Shown here: piece after piece, positions 30,219-38,150 of the stretch
How positions within the stretch are numbered: position 1 is the stretch's first letter
Layout of the letters: every line of letters begins with the position of its first letter
Assembly: GCF_012927405.1 (NCBI RefSeq)
Contig: NZ_JABBGM010000004.1
Span: 1 to 64,000 of the forward strand
Reading direction: 5' to 3'
Length of the DNA stretch: 64,000 bases
Source of the DNA: Novosphingobium olei
GTDB taxonomy: Bacteria; Pseudomonadota; Alphaproteobacteria; Sphingomonadales; Sphingomonadaceae
Notes under the pieces: model-generated
The model's database searches: none
The model's input: only the letters and a program-made list of their open reading frames with translations
What the model was told of the DNA's origin: nothing
Program-made: the position numbers and the translations under genes

Positions 30219-31382
30219 TCAGTACTTCTCCACCAGGACGTCGGTATAGAGTTCGTCCATCGCCGGCTCGGGCGAGCTTTCGGCGAAGTCGGCGGCTTCG
30301 GCCACCTGCTGGCGAATCTTCTTGTCGATGTCCTTGATGCGGTCTTCGGTCACGCCACGCTTCAGCAGTTCCTGCTTGGCGGCTTCGATCGGGTCGTGCT
30401 TCTCGCGCATCTCCTGCACTTCTTCTCGGCTGCGATACTTCGCAGGGTCCGACATCGAGTGGCCGCGATAGCGATAGGTGTTGAGCTCCATCAGCACCGG
30501 GCCGTTGCCGGCGCGCACGAACTCCAGCGCCACTTCGGCAGCCTGGCGTACTTCGAGCACGTCCATGCCGTTTACGTCCATGCCGGGAATGCGGAAGGCC
30601 GTGCCACGACGGTAGAAGTGGGTCTCGGCCGAACCGCGCTTCACCGCAGTGCCCATGGCATACCCGTTGTTTTCGACCACGAAGATGATCGGCAGCTTCC
30701 ACAGCGCCGCCATGTTGAAGGTTTCGTAGACTTGGCCCTGGTTGGCTGCGCCGTCGCCGAAGTAGGCCATGCACACGCCGCCGTCCTCACGATACTTGTG
30801 CGCAAAGGCGAGGCCGGCGCCCAGCGGCACCTGCGCGCCGACGATGCCATGGCCGCCGTAGAACTTGTGCTCGGTGCTGAACATGTGCATCGAGCCGCCC
30901 TTGCCGCGGCTGATGCCAGCCCCTCGGCCGGTCAGCTCGGCCATGATCACCTTGGGATCGATGCCATAGGCCAGCATGTGGCCATGGTCGCGGTAGCCGG
31001 TGATCACGCTGTCGTGACCTTCCTTCAGCGCCGATTGCAGGCCCACGGCAACCGCTTCCTGCCCGATGTAGAGATGGCAGAACCCGCCGATCAGGCCGAG
31101 GCCGTAAAGCTGCCCCGCCTTTTCCTCGAATCGGCGAATCAGCACCATCTGCTCGTAGAAGCGCAGCAGCTCGTCGTCGCTCGCTTCGTACTGCTTGTTG
31201 TTGGCGTGCGATTGCTGCAGCGAGCGCAGCGCGAACGCGGCCTCGTCCTCGGCGGCGATCGCGTCGCTCGATTGGACCGCCGGTGTCTTCGCTGCGGCGG
31301 GCTTCGTGGTTCGGGGGGCACGCGGCCTGGCGGGTTTGGCCAAGTCTTCGGTTTCCTTTTCTTTGGCAGCCTCGCTTCGCAC
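30219..31382 (-). CDS. pdhA: Pyruvate dehydrogenase E1 alpha subunit
   Basis: The alpha chain binds thiamine diphosphate and performs the decarboxylation with PdhB. The 387-residue product has the thiamine-binding motif starting [12 protein letters not shown] and ending VVENN. It also has [27 protein letters not shown] and the phosphorylation-loop-like [15 protein letters not shown] (regulation not implied in bacteria). About 45 Lys/Pro/Ala-rich residues precede the domain. The frame opens at GTG 31382; an internal TTG at 31343 is an alternative. It is the first gene of the pdhA-pdhB operon. The leader to the tRNA genes is 216 bases and holds no gene I can support. Confidence 0.94.
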   Translation of the reverse strand: MRSEAAKEKETEDLAKPARPRAPRTTKPAAAKTPAVQSSDAIAAEDEAAFALRSLQQSHANNKQYEASDDELLRFYEQMVLIRRFEEKAGQLYGLGLIGGFCHLYIGQEAVAVGLQSALKEGHDSVITGYRDHGHMLAYGIDPKVIMAELTGRGAGISRGKGGSMHMFSTEHKFYGGHGIVGAQVPLGAGLAFAHKYREDGGVCMAYFGDGAANQGQVYETFNMAALWKLPIIFVVENNGYAMGTAVKRGSAETHFYRRGTAFRIPGMDVNGMDVLEVRQAAEVALEFVRAGNGPVLMELNTYRYRGHSMSDPAKYRSREEVQEMREKHDPIEAAKQELLKRGVTEDRIKDIDKKIRQQVAEAADFAESSPEPAMDELYTDVLVEKY

Positions 31383-31598
31383 GGAATGCGAATGTCCTCG
31401 TTCCTATGGCCCGGACACGAGGATTCCGCAACGTCGCCGCAGGAAGCCGGCAGACGCGCGGATACCTATTCAAATCGCAAGGCGACAATAAGCGTTATCG
31501 GCGACTTATTAGATGTGGCGCAACTGCGCTCCGCTCCGCCCCACAACGAAGAGTTTCGGCGTGCGTTCGGAGCCTAGCGCTGGTCTGGTCAGGGGAAA

Positions 31599-31675
31599 TG
31601 GCGCACCCGGAACGATTCGAACGTCCGACCCTCAGATTCGTAGTCTGATGCTCTATCCAGCTGAGCTACGGGTGC
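31599..31675 (-). tRNA. tRNA-Arg(ACG), copy 2
   Basis: On the minus strand the 77-base sequence folds as a full cloverleaf. Acceptor GCACCCG pairs with CGGGTGC, the D-stem is GCTC/GAGC, the anticodon stem TCAGA/TCTGA has loop CTACGAA (anticodon ACG), and the T-arm has loop TTCGAAT. CCA is encoded. It is identical to the copy 68 bases upstream. ACG normally has A34 deaminated to inosine to read CGU, CGC and CGA. Confidence 0.96.
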
Positions 31676-31743
31676 ATAACCATGTCACGCTGCGCCGGCC
31701 GAAGACCGCCTGCAGCATCCCAAAAACACCTACCGAAGGAAGG

Positions 31744-31820
31744 TGGCGCACCCGGAACGATTCGAACGTCCGACCCTCAGATTCGTAGTCTGATGCTCTA
31801 TCCAGCTGAGCTACGGGTGC
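31744..31820 (-). tRNA. tRNA-Arg(ACG), copy 1
   Basis: Same 77-base sequence as the other copy, including encoded CCA and anticodon ACG. It is the promoter-proximal copy of a tandem pair. The two were probably made by local duplication and may be transcribed together. Confidence 0.96.
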
Positions 31821-31832
31821 TTGGGAGACGCG

Positions 31833-31861
31833 CCTTTAAGAGGCTGATTCCGCCTTGGCAA
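31833..31861 (-). promoter_or_regulatory. Candidate promoter for the tRNA-Arg pair
   Basis: On the minus strand TTGCCA (31861-31856) is followed after 17 bases by TAAAGG (31838-31833), about 12 bases before the first tRNA. The -35 matches consensus well, the -10 only partly. The -35 overlaps the end of mutT. Confidence 0.42.
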
Positions 31862-31862
31862 G

Positions 31863-32348
31863 TCATTTCAGCAGGGGAATTATCACCCTTGCCAACGGAA
31901 CGTCCAGCGGAGGCATCGCGGCCGACTGTCGCGCGGCACAATCCAGCGTGGCGGCGTCCCACCAGGCAATCTCGGCCCCTGCGGCGGTATCGTCCTGCGG
32001 CACCTCCGGCGCGCCCTGCCATTGCGTGCAACGAAAAAGCAGCAGCACCAGCGGGCGGCCCTTGTCCGTGCTGCCGCTTGCGAATGTCACTGCGTGAAGG
32101 TCCCCCGCTCCAACGCCGATGCCAAGCTCCTCGTGCAGTTCGCGCAAAAGTGCAGCCTCAGGCGTCTCGCCTGCCTCCACCTTGCCGCCGGGGAACTCCC
32201 ACAGCCCGCCGTGCTGCTTGTCGCTGCGTCTGCGCTGCACCAGCACGCGGCCATCGGCACAAATCAGCGCTGCTGCGACGACAAGCAAGGGCGCTTCGGC
32301 CAGGCGTTCCCCCGCGTGGCGCGGGCCCGGGCAAGGATTTGTTAGCAT
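31863..32348 (-). CDS. mutT: 8-oxo-dGTP diphosphatase MutT (Nudix)
   Basis: MutT removes 8-oxo-dGTP to prevent A:T to C:G changes. The 161-residue product has a full Nudix box, starting [13 protein letters not shown] and ending RELHEELGI, preceded by [18 protein letters not shown] and GGLWEFPGG as in MutT. Cytoplasmic. It is divergent from the pilin gene (42 bases between starts) and its 3' end contains the likely tRNA promoter. Substrate is inferred from family. Confidence 0.92.
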   Translation of the reverse strand: MLTNPCPGPRHAGERLAEAPLLVVAAALICADGRVLVQRRRSDKQHGGLWEFPGGKVEAGETPEAALLRELHEELGIGVGAGDLHAVTFASGSTDKGRPLVLLLFRCTQWQGAPEVPQDDTAAGAEIAWWDAATLDCAARQSAAMPPLDVPLARVIIPLLK

Positions 32349-32389
32349 CGTGGGCGTAACACCTAGGCTGCCGAAATGGACGGGGCTGA

Positions 32390-32575
32390 GTGGTGAAGAA
32401 CACCTTGCACAAATTGTTGAAGGATAAAACAGGCGCGACGGTGGTCGAATATGGCCTCCTTCTCACCGTGTTCGCCACCTTCGTTCTGTTCGGCGTCCGC
32501 GCCCTCGCAAGCGGGTCGGGCAGCCTGTGGTCGCAAGTCTCTGACAAAAGCGCCGCAGCGATGTCGCAGCATTAA
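32390..32575 (+). CDS. Flp/Fap type IVb pilin (divergent paralogue)
   Basis: The 61-residue product has the Flp pilin pattern: a short basic leader ending in Gly (KLLKDKTG), then [21 protein letters not shown] with the conserved Glu and Tyr (VEYGL). The C-terminal part differs from the two pilins downstream. It starts with two GTG codons in a row. The leader peptidase (TadV/CpaA) and pilus motor are not in the window. It may be a minor pilin. Confidence 0.82.
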   Translation: MVKNTLHKLLKDKTGATVVEYGLLLTVFATFVLFGVRALASGSGSLWSQVSDKSAAAMSQH

Positions 32576-32669
32576 TCGGTTCTTAGGAACTGCTGCGTAA
32601 ATACACGAATGCTCGCTCCGGGGACAAAATGGAGCGGGACGGGAAAGAAGACACTCTAGGAGACTGACC

Positions 32670-32837
32670 ATGAAGCTTTTCAACGAAATCGTCCGCAACG
32701 AAGACGGCGCCACCGCGATCGAATACGGCCTGATCGCCGCCCTCATCGCCGTTGCTGCGATCACCGCGATGACCTCGCTGGGCTCGAACCTGTCGAACAC
32801 CTTCAACAAGGTCGCCACGACGGTCAAGACCAGCTAA
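32670..32837 (+). CDS. Flp pilin, tandem copy 1
   Basis: The 55-residue product is a classic Flp pilin. The leader MKLFNEIVRNEDG is cleaved after Gly; the mature start ATAIEYGLIAALIAVAAITA carries the conserved Glu5/Tyr6. AGGAG lies at a good distance before the ATG. It is nearly identical to copy 2 from residue 14 on. It forms the pilus fibre used for surface attachment in Tad systems. Because of its short length it is easily missed. A strong terminator follows. Confidence 0.92.
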   Translation: MKLFNEIVRNEDGATAIEYGLIAALIAVAAITAMTSLGSNLSNTFNKVATTVKTS

Positions 32838-32863
32838 GATCGAACTGATCTAGCGAGATAGGA

Positions 32864-32894
32864 AACGGGCGGGGTCATTCCCCGCCCGTTTTTC
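32864..32894 (+). terminator. Rho-independent terminator after Flp pilin copy 1
   Basis: AACGGGCGGGG (32864-32874) pairs with CCCCGCCCGTT (32880-32890), 11 base pairs around loop TCATT, followed by a T run. Confidence 0.92.
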
Positions 32895-33014
32895 TTTGTT
32901 CGGCACAGACAAGGAACTATCTAAAGTTCAGTTTTATTATCAACGCTAGAGCGTTTTTTGCCGAAACGTTTCCCCATGATAAGCCCATCTTAAGGATTTT
33001 CGCCTAATCCAGTT

Positions 33015-33048
33015 CCCGTTCCGCAGGACATTCCAACGGGGTCGGAAC
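33015..33048 (+). promoter_or_regulatory. Alternative hairpins in the leader of Flp pilin copy 2
   Basis: CCCGTT (33015-33020) can pair with AACGGG (33035-33040), and GTTCCG (33018-33023) can pair with CGGAAC (33043-33048). The two stems share GTT, so only one can form at a time. The element lies 28 bases before the start codon. A regulatory role is inference. Confidence 0.35.
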
Positions 33049-33075
33049 GTGTTGAAGATGCGCTGGAGGGAAATG

Positions 33076-33243
33076 ATGAAGACGTTTTCGAAGCTGTTGA
33101 AGAACGAAGCCGGTGCAACGGCAATCGAATACGGCCTGATCGCTGCACTGATCGCCGTTGCGGCTATCACGGCGATGACGTCGCTCGGAAGCAACCTGTC
33201 CGATACCTTCAACAAGGTCGGAACGACGGTCAAGACCAGCTGA
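33076..33243 (+). CDS. Flp pilin, tandem copy 2
   Basis: The 55-residue product is a Flp pilin with leader MKTFSKLLKNEAG and mature start ATAIEYGLIAALIAVAAITA, the same as copy 1. Most differences from copy 1 are in the leader. Of two adjacent ATGs (33073 and 33076), the second is better placed for the GGAGGG at 33065-33070 and gives exactly the copy-1 length. It has its own terminator and probably its own promoter, allowing separate expression of the two copies. Confidence 0.93.
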   Translation: MKTFSKLLKNEAGATAIEYGLIAALIAVAAITAMTSLGSNLSDTFNKVGTTVKTS

Positions 33244-33272
33244 TATTCCTTAGATACTACGGGATCTACAAG

Positions 33273-33300
33273 CGGGCGGGGTGATCCCCGCCCGTTTTTG
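33273..33300 (+). terminator. Rho-independent terminator after Flp pilin copy 2
   Basis: CGGGCGGGG (33273-33281) pairs with CCCCGCCCG (33286-33294) around TGAT, followed by five Ts. Stem sequence is the same as in the copy-1 terminator, indicating it was duplicated with the gene. Confidence 0.92.
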
Positions 33301-33489
33301 TATGTAGTTCCATCGGTTAGTGTAGCTGCTAACCACCGTTGAGCGTCGATACATCGACCGTTTGCCTGCGCTCCTCGCGGGGCTTCCTGGCCTGGCGGCA
33401 CGGCGGGTCCAGGAGCCAGGCCGAGACAGGGCAAGCAGGAACCAGAGCGGACCAGCCACCCCGGCCTTGCGCTTTCGCTGAAGCCGAAG

Positions 33490-34434
33490 TCAGGCGCCGA
33501 TGCGAAGGAACCTGTCCGCGCGCAGCGCACGCAGGGTCTGCGGGTCCTTCCCTACGAGCGAATCGAGTTCCTCGGTTATCGCCTTGCCAAGCGATTCGGC
33601 CGTAGCGACCGGGTCCCTGTGCGCGCCGCCCACCGGTTCGGGCACGATTCGGTCGATCACGCCCAGCGCCAGCAGGTCCTGCGCGGTCACTTTCATCGCT
33701 TCGGCCGCCTCCGGCGCCTTTTCCGACGTGCGCCAAAGGATCGACGCGCACCCTTCGGGTGAGATCACCGAATAGACCGCATGTTCCAGCATCAGCACGC
33801 GTTCGGCGCTGGCGAGCGCCACTGCGCCGCCCGAACCGCCCTCGCCCACGATCGTCGCCACCATCGGCACGCCCAGCGCCAGGCACGCCTCGGTCGAGCG
33901 CGCGATCGCCTCGGCCTGGCCGCGCTCCTCCGCCTCGATGCCCGGGAATGCGCCCGACGTGTCGACCAGCGTCACCACCGGCAGGCCGAACCGGCCCGCC
34001 ATTTCCATCAGCCGCACCGCCTTGCGATAGCCTTCGGGCTTGCCCATGCCAAAGTTGTGGCGGATGCGGCTCTGCGTATCGTTGCCTTTCTCGTGGCCGA
34101 TCAGCATAACCTTGCGCTCGCCCAGCGTGGCGAAGCCGCCTACGATGGCCTGGTCTTCGCCATAGAGACGGTCCCCGCCCAACGGCATGAAGTCGGTGAA
34201 GGCCGCTGCCACGAAATCCTTGAAGTGCGGCCGCGCCGGATGGCGGGCGACCTGCGTCTTCTGCCATGGCGTCAGCGCGCGATAGGTGCTGGTCAGCAGC
34301 TCGGCGCTCTTCGCCTCGAGCCGGCGGATTTCAGCCGCGATGTCCAGTTCGCCGCTCGCAGCGGTATCGCGCAACTCGGCAATGCGGGCCTCGAGCGCGG
34401 CTACCGGCTTTTCGAATTCGAGATAAGAGATCAT
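33490..34434 (-). CDS. accA: Acetyl-CoA carboxylase carboxyltransferase subunit alpha
   Basis: AccA is half of the carboxyltransferase that makes malonyl-CoA, the first step of fatty-acid synthesis. The 314-residue product has the N-terminal helix [21 protein letters not shown] (first part [10 protein letters not shown]), [43 protein letters not shown] and [13 protein letters not shown] [13 protein letters not shown] chose the ATG at 34434, the conserved family start; the frame continues 36 bases upstream. It lies downstream of xerD, separated by 32 bases. A 246-base gap to the pilin terminator follows, with no gene visible. Confidence 0.96.
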   Translation of the reverse strand: MISYLEFEKPVAALEARIAELRDTAASGELDIAAEIRRLEAKSAELLTSTYRALTPWQKTQVARHPARPHFKDFVAAAFTDFMPLGGDRLYGEDQAIVGGFATLGERKVMLIGHEKGNDTQSRIRHNFGMGKPEGYRKAVRLMEMAGRFGLPVVTLVDTSGAFPGIEAEERGQAEAIARSTEACLALGVPMVATIVGEGGSGGAVALASAERVLMLEHAVYSVISPEGCASILWRTSEKAPEAAEAMKVTAQDLLALGVIDRIVPEPVGGAHRDPVATAESLGKAITEELDSLVGKDPQTLRALRADRFLRIGA

Positions 34435-34466
34435 GAACGGTGCGCTACGGGCGCTTCGCGCTCGGG

Positions 34467-35348
34467 TCAACGCCCTGCCGCATTTCCCAGCGGATGGCGT
34501 GCGTTAACCAGTGCCACCAGACGCGCCGAATCGACGTGGGTGTAGATCTGCGTCGTTGCGATGTCGGCGTGACCCAGCAGGGTCTGCAGCACCCGCAGGT
34601 CCGCCCCGCCTTCCAGCAGGTGCGTGGCAAAGGCATGGCGCAGCACGTGCGGGCTGACCTTTTCCGGCGCAAGGCCCGCCCGCAGGGCCAGGTCGCGCAA
34701 CAGCTGGAACAGACGCACCCGCGTCAGATGCCCGCCGCGCGGCGATGGAAAGACGTACCGCCCACCTCCGCCTCGCGCCGCAAGCCACCGCGCCAGCGCG
34801 ACATTGGAGCGCGAACCGATCGGCACCATCCGCTGCGCGCCGCCTTTGCCGGTGATGGTCAGGAACGGCGCATCGCGCGGCACCGCGGCCAGTGTCAGCG
34901 AAACCAGTTCGGTCGCCCGCAGCCCTGAACCATAGAGCAGTTCGAGCAGAGCCTGCAGCCGCAGCGCTTCCGGCTTGCCCGATGCGGCTTCCGCCTCGGC
35001 CGTGGCGAACAGCGCGGCAATCTCTCCATGGTCGAGAATGCGCGGCAGCGGTCGGCGCGCCTTGGGCCGTGGCAAGGCGTGCGAGGGATCGTCCTGGCGC
35101 AGTCCCTCGTCCATGCAGAAGCCGAAGAACTGGCGCAGCGCCGAAGACTTGCGCGCCAGGCTCGCCGGCGCAAGGTCCGCCCAAGCCAGCGCAAGGCGCG
35201 CGATGCCGCCTTCGTCCACCGTCAACAGATCGCCAGCAATCTCAACAGCAGCGAGCAGGTCACGGCGATAGGCGGCCAGCGTATTGGCAGCCGCCCCGCG
35301 CTCTGCCGCCAGCATCGACAGGAATGAGGCGATCGCCGGCGGGATCAT
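34467..35348 (-). CDS. xerD: Site-specific tyrosine recombinase XerD
   Basis: XerD acts with XerC at dif to resolve chromosome dimers. The 293-residue product has the SAM-like N-terminal core-binding domain and a catalytic domain. The full active-site set is Arg144 (GSGLRATEL), Lys168 (TGKGG), His234-x-x-Arg237 (HVLRHAF), His260 (LLGHAD) and nucleophile Tyr269 (TTQIYTH). Length and neighbours (accA, aroK) match the housekeeping XerD rather than a phage integrase. It is probably transcribed together with the large upstream gene, eight bases away. Confidence 0.94.
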   Translation of the reverse strand: MIPPAIASFLSMLAAERGAAANTLAAYRRDLLAAVEIAGDLLTVDEGGIARLALAWADLAPASLARKSSALRQFFGFCMDEGLRQDDPSHALPRPKARRPLPRILDHGEIAALFATAEAEAASGKPEALRLQALLELLYGSGLRATELVSLTLAAVPRDAPFLTITGKGGAQRMVPIGSRSNVALARWLAARGGGGRYVFPSPRGGHLTRVRLFQLLRDLALRAGLAPEKVSPHVLRHAFATHLLEGGADLRVLQTLLGHADIATTQIYTHVDSARLVALVNARHPLGNAAGR

Positions 35349-35355
35349 CGCCGTG

Positions 35356-37257
35356 TCAGACGCGCGAGACCGCCTCGGCCGCGATCATCCGCGCCTCGCC
35401 CTCCAGCCCCACGCGCCGCAGCGCGGCAACGATGTGGTAGAGATGCACCGCGGTCATCTTGTCCCAGCTGGCGCCCTGCATGCCAAAGCCCGCCAGCATC
35501 GCGACAAGCGCGGGATTGTCCGATTCCGCCGCCGCATCGATCGCCTTGGTCCAGCGCGTCTGGCGATTGATGTCGAGCGACAGCTTCTGCGCAAAGCCCT
35601 TCGCCGTGTCGGCATCCACGCGGCCGAGTCCCATCAGCCCGGCAAGCAGAAAGCGCGAACGGATGCTGCCGCTGCTGGAATCGTCGTCGCTGAACTTGTT
35701 CAGAGCATCACCGCCCACCGCAGAGAGCTTGTTCGGGCTGGCCAGCGCGAGCAGACCCCACGCCTCGCTGCCCACCGGCACATAGGCTGCCCAGCGCGCC
35801 GCATTGCGATCGAGTCCAGCAGTCAGCATCGAGGAAATCAGCCCCGCCGCGTCGTCTGCCATGCTCTCGCCCGGCACGATCCGCGCGGCGGCGTAGGCGG
35901 TCAGCACCAGGCGCGAATAGGCGCGGTCCGGATCGCTGCTGTCCCCCCACAGGCCCTTGATCGCGGCCAGGCGGTCGGCCGCATCCTGCGCGACATAGGC
36001 GGTGCGCAGCTGCGAGGCGAGCGGCCCCCAGGTTGCGTCATCCTCGTCGAAGGCGGCGATCTCGGACCACAGGTCGATCATCGCCGCGCTCGACAGCACG
36101 CCGCGCGCAGCGGCAAAGTCTGCCGCCTGCGCCCGTGCCGTCAGCGGCAGCATCGGCGCGCGCACGGCCAGGAACTGGTATGCCCCGCCGGCCTTCTTGC
36201 GCAGCGCCTCGGGCGGCTCGATCCCGGTCGCAAGGCTCAGGCCCGAACGCCACGGGGTGAGCCCGTCCACGTCCTTCCATTCGATCTGCACCGCGCGGCG
36301 GGCATTGGTGCCCGATCCGGCGAACTTCTGCGCCAGCAGGATATCGATCTTGTCCCCGCTCGGCAGCGATCCGCCGCGCCGGCGCATGGCAAGGTCGAGC
36401 TGCGCCATCGCCGGCGGGCCATCGCCGGTGAAGGCCGAACAGATCGCGCGGGTCAGCGACCAGTCCCAGCCCGCGCGGCCGGCAGCTGTCAGGCTGCTGA
36501 TCGGGCACAGGCCAACCGGGTCGGCGGTGGCAAGAAAGCTGCCCATCGCGGCATCTTCCAGTCCCGGCGTGTAAAACCCGCTGTCCACCTGCTGCACCAG
36601 CGCACGCGCCGCGTCGGCTTCGCCCATGCGCAGCAGCAGCTGCGCGCGGATCGCCGCCCAGTCCGCGCCGTTCATGGCGACGGGGGTATCGAGCCTGCTG
36701 GCAAGCGCGCGCCGCAGCAGGATGTGCCCCCAGCGCGAAACCAGCGGCCCCTTGGTGCCGTTGACGATACCCGCCACGAACGGGCCGTTCAGGTAATGGC
36801 TGGAAACAGCCGGCAAGCCACCATCGGCCTCGGCAATCAGTCCCACGCGCGAAAGGCTGCGCTGCGCATTGGGCGGAATGTCGTATTTCGGCCGAACCTT
36901 TTCGACCAGCGCATCGATCAGCGCGGGATCGATCCCCGCCAGCGGATCGGCTGCGACCGGCGCGGCTGGTGCAGCGTCGGTCGGCAGCGATTGAACCACC
37001 GGCGTTGCCGTTGCCGTCACTGGCACAGGTGCTGCGCTAGGGGTTGCGGACGGCCCGGCGGCATTGGCCGCGCGGGGTGCCGCTGTCGCCGGGCGCGCCG
37101 GGGCGCTCGCTGCCGGGCGCGGCGCTGCCGAACGGCTCGGCTGCGGCGCGGGCTTGTCGTCGAAACCGGGCGGCAGCAACGACTGCTGCGCCGCCAGCGT
37201 GCCGGTCAGCCCGACGATCGCGGCGCAGGTTAGCAGGGCGTGAAGCTTGCGGATCAT
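35356..37257 (-). CDS. Large exported Ala/Pro-rich protein of unknown function
   Basis: I do not recognise a named family. The 633-residue product has a signal peptide (MIRKLHALLTCAAIVGLTGT, cleavage near LAA). A 75-residue Ala/Pro/Thr-rich segment follows, then a long helix-rich body (about residues 110-630) with weak solenoid-like repetition. Examples are WGHILLRRALASRLD, LLLRMGEADAARALVQQV and SRFLLAGLMGLGRVDADT. It is probably periplasmic or outer-membrane associated. The ATG at 37257 follows the stop of a 57-residue membrane protein by one base, so the two are coupled. The location between xerD and aroK appears to be a conserved sphingomonad position (recollection, not checked). Confidence 0.82.
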   Translation of the reverse strand: MIRKLHALLTCAAIVGLTGTLAAQQSLLPPGFDDKPAPQPSRSAAPRPAASAPARPATAAPRAANAAGPSATPSAAPVPVTATATPVVQSLPTDAAPAAPVAADPLAGIDPALIDALVEKVRPKYDIPPNAQRSLSRVGLIAEADGGLPAVSSHYLNGPFVAGIVNGTKGPLVSRWGHILLRRALASRLDTPVAMNGADWAAIRAQLLLRMGEADAARALVQQVDSGFYTPGLEDAAMGSFLATADPVGLCPISSLTAAGRAGWDWSLTRAICSAFTGDGPPAMAQLDLAMRRRGGSLPSGDKIDILLAQKFAGSGTNARRAVQIEWKDVDGLTPWRSGLSLATGIEPPEALRKKAGGAYQFLAVRAPMLPLTARAQAADFAAARGVLSSAAMIDLWSEIAAFDEDDATWGPLASQLRTAYVAQDAADRLAAIKGLWGDSSDPDRAYSRLVLTAYAAARIVPGESMADDAAGLISSMLTAGLDRNAARWAAYVPVGSEAWGLLALASPNKLSAVGGDALNKFSDDDSSSGSIRSRFLLAGLMGLGRVDADTAKGFAQKLSLDINRQTRWTKAIDAAAESDNPALVAMLAGFGMQGASWDKMTAVHLYHIVAALRRVGLEGEARMIAAEAVSRV

Positions 37258-37258
37258 C

Positions 37259-37432
37259 TCAACGCACCCCGGTCGGCGCAGCACCGGGCGCCGGGGCGGA
37301 AACGGACGCCGGAACGGGAACAGGCGTCTCGATCCATGCTACCGGTCTTGTCCCACCCTTGATCCATGCCACCACCAGAACTGCGAGCAGAACCGCAACC
37401 GCGATCGCCACCGCCAGGACAACTTTGTTCAC
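37259..37432 (-). CDS. 57-residue single-span membrane protein
   Basis: This short gene has a GTG start with GAGG a few bases upstream (GTGAGGTCGC) and encodes a product beginning VNKVVLAVAIAVAVLLAVLV, then WIKGGTRPVAWIETPVPVP and a Pro/Ala/Ser tail. It would have one membrane helix (residues 4-22) with the Pro-rich tail probably outside. The TGA is followed one base later by the ATG of the large exported protein, which supports a real, translationally coupled gene. No family recognised. Confidence 0.68.
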   Translation of the reverse strand: MNKVVLAVAIAVAVLLAVLVVAWIKGGTRPVAWIETPVPVPASVSAPAPGAAPTGVR

Positions 37433-37532
37433 GCGACCTCACCTATAGCAGCTGTTCCCCGGTTCGAGGGCCAGCTGCCCCGCCGCCGTAGCGCTTGCGC
37501 TGGGCAGTAGCGCAAGTATAGGCGGCGCCGCA

Positions 37533-38150
37533 ATGGAGCACGAAGCCTCCCCTTCCCCTGGCTCTTCCCTTGGCCAGCCCACCCCGGCCATCACCCCGGT
37601 CGAACTGATGCGACTTGCCCGACGCATCGATCGGCCGATCGTGCTGGTGGGCATGATGGGCGTCGGCAAGACAACGGTGGGCCGGCGCCTTGCGACGATG
37701 CTCGACCTGCCGTTCGTCGACGCCGATGAAGAGATCGAGCGCGCGGCGCAGATGGCCATTCCCGAAATCTTCGCTCAGTTCGGTGAACCGTACTTCCGCG
37801 ATGGCGAACGCCGCGTGATCGCGCGCCTCGTCGGAGATGGGTCGGGCCGCGATCGCAAGATCCTCGCCACTGGCGGCGGCGCCTTCGTCGATCCCGATAC
37901 CCGGCAACTGATCCTGGACAAGGCGATCTCGGTCTGGCTCGACAGCGATATCGACACGCTGGTCGAACGCGTCGGCCGCAAGGATAATCGCCCCCTCCTC
38001 AAGCAAGGCGATCCCCGTGAAATCTTGTCGCGCCTGCGTGAAGAGCGGCGCCCGCACTATGCGCAGGCCGCCATTCACGTGGTCAGCGGCCAGCACCCGC
38101 ATGCCGTCACCGCGAACAAGATCCTGAAGGCAATCGATTCATGGCTGTGA
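37533..38150 (+). CDS. aroK: Shikimate kinase
   Basis: Shikimate kinase phosphorylates shikimate in aromatic amino acid synthesis. The 205-residue product has the P-loop GMMGVGKTTVG, the shikimate-binding DADEEIE, FRDGERRVI and ATGGGAFVDP, and the lid-region Arg in RKDNRPLL. About 30 residues precede the usual start, so the true start could be a later codon. It overlaps aroB by 10 bases, the common aroK-aroB operon, and is divergent from the 57-residue membrane protein gene. Confidence 0.95.
   Translation: MEHEASPSPGSSLGQPTPAITPVELMRLARRIDRPIVLVGMMGVGKTTVGRRLATMLDLPFVDADEEIERAAQMAIPEIFAQFGEPYFRDGERRVIARLVGDGSGRDRKILATGGGAFVDPDTRQLILDKAISVWLDSDIDTLVERVGRKDNRPLLKQGDPREILSRLREERRPHYAQAAIHVVSGQHPHAVTANKILKAIDSWL

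Noticed and set aside
32942..32959. A second terminator after pilin copy 1 (AACGC-TAGA-GCGTT then Ts)
   Set aside because: The stem is only five bases and a strong terminator already lies 50 bases upstream; it may be chance.
31599..35348. An integrated element suggested by tRNA genes near a tyrosine recombinase
   Set aside because: The recombinase is housekeeping XerD in a conserved setting, no duplicated tRNA 3' end bounds an island, and genes between are core.
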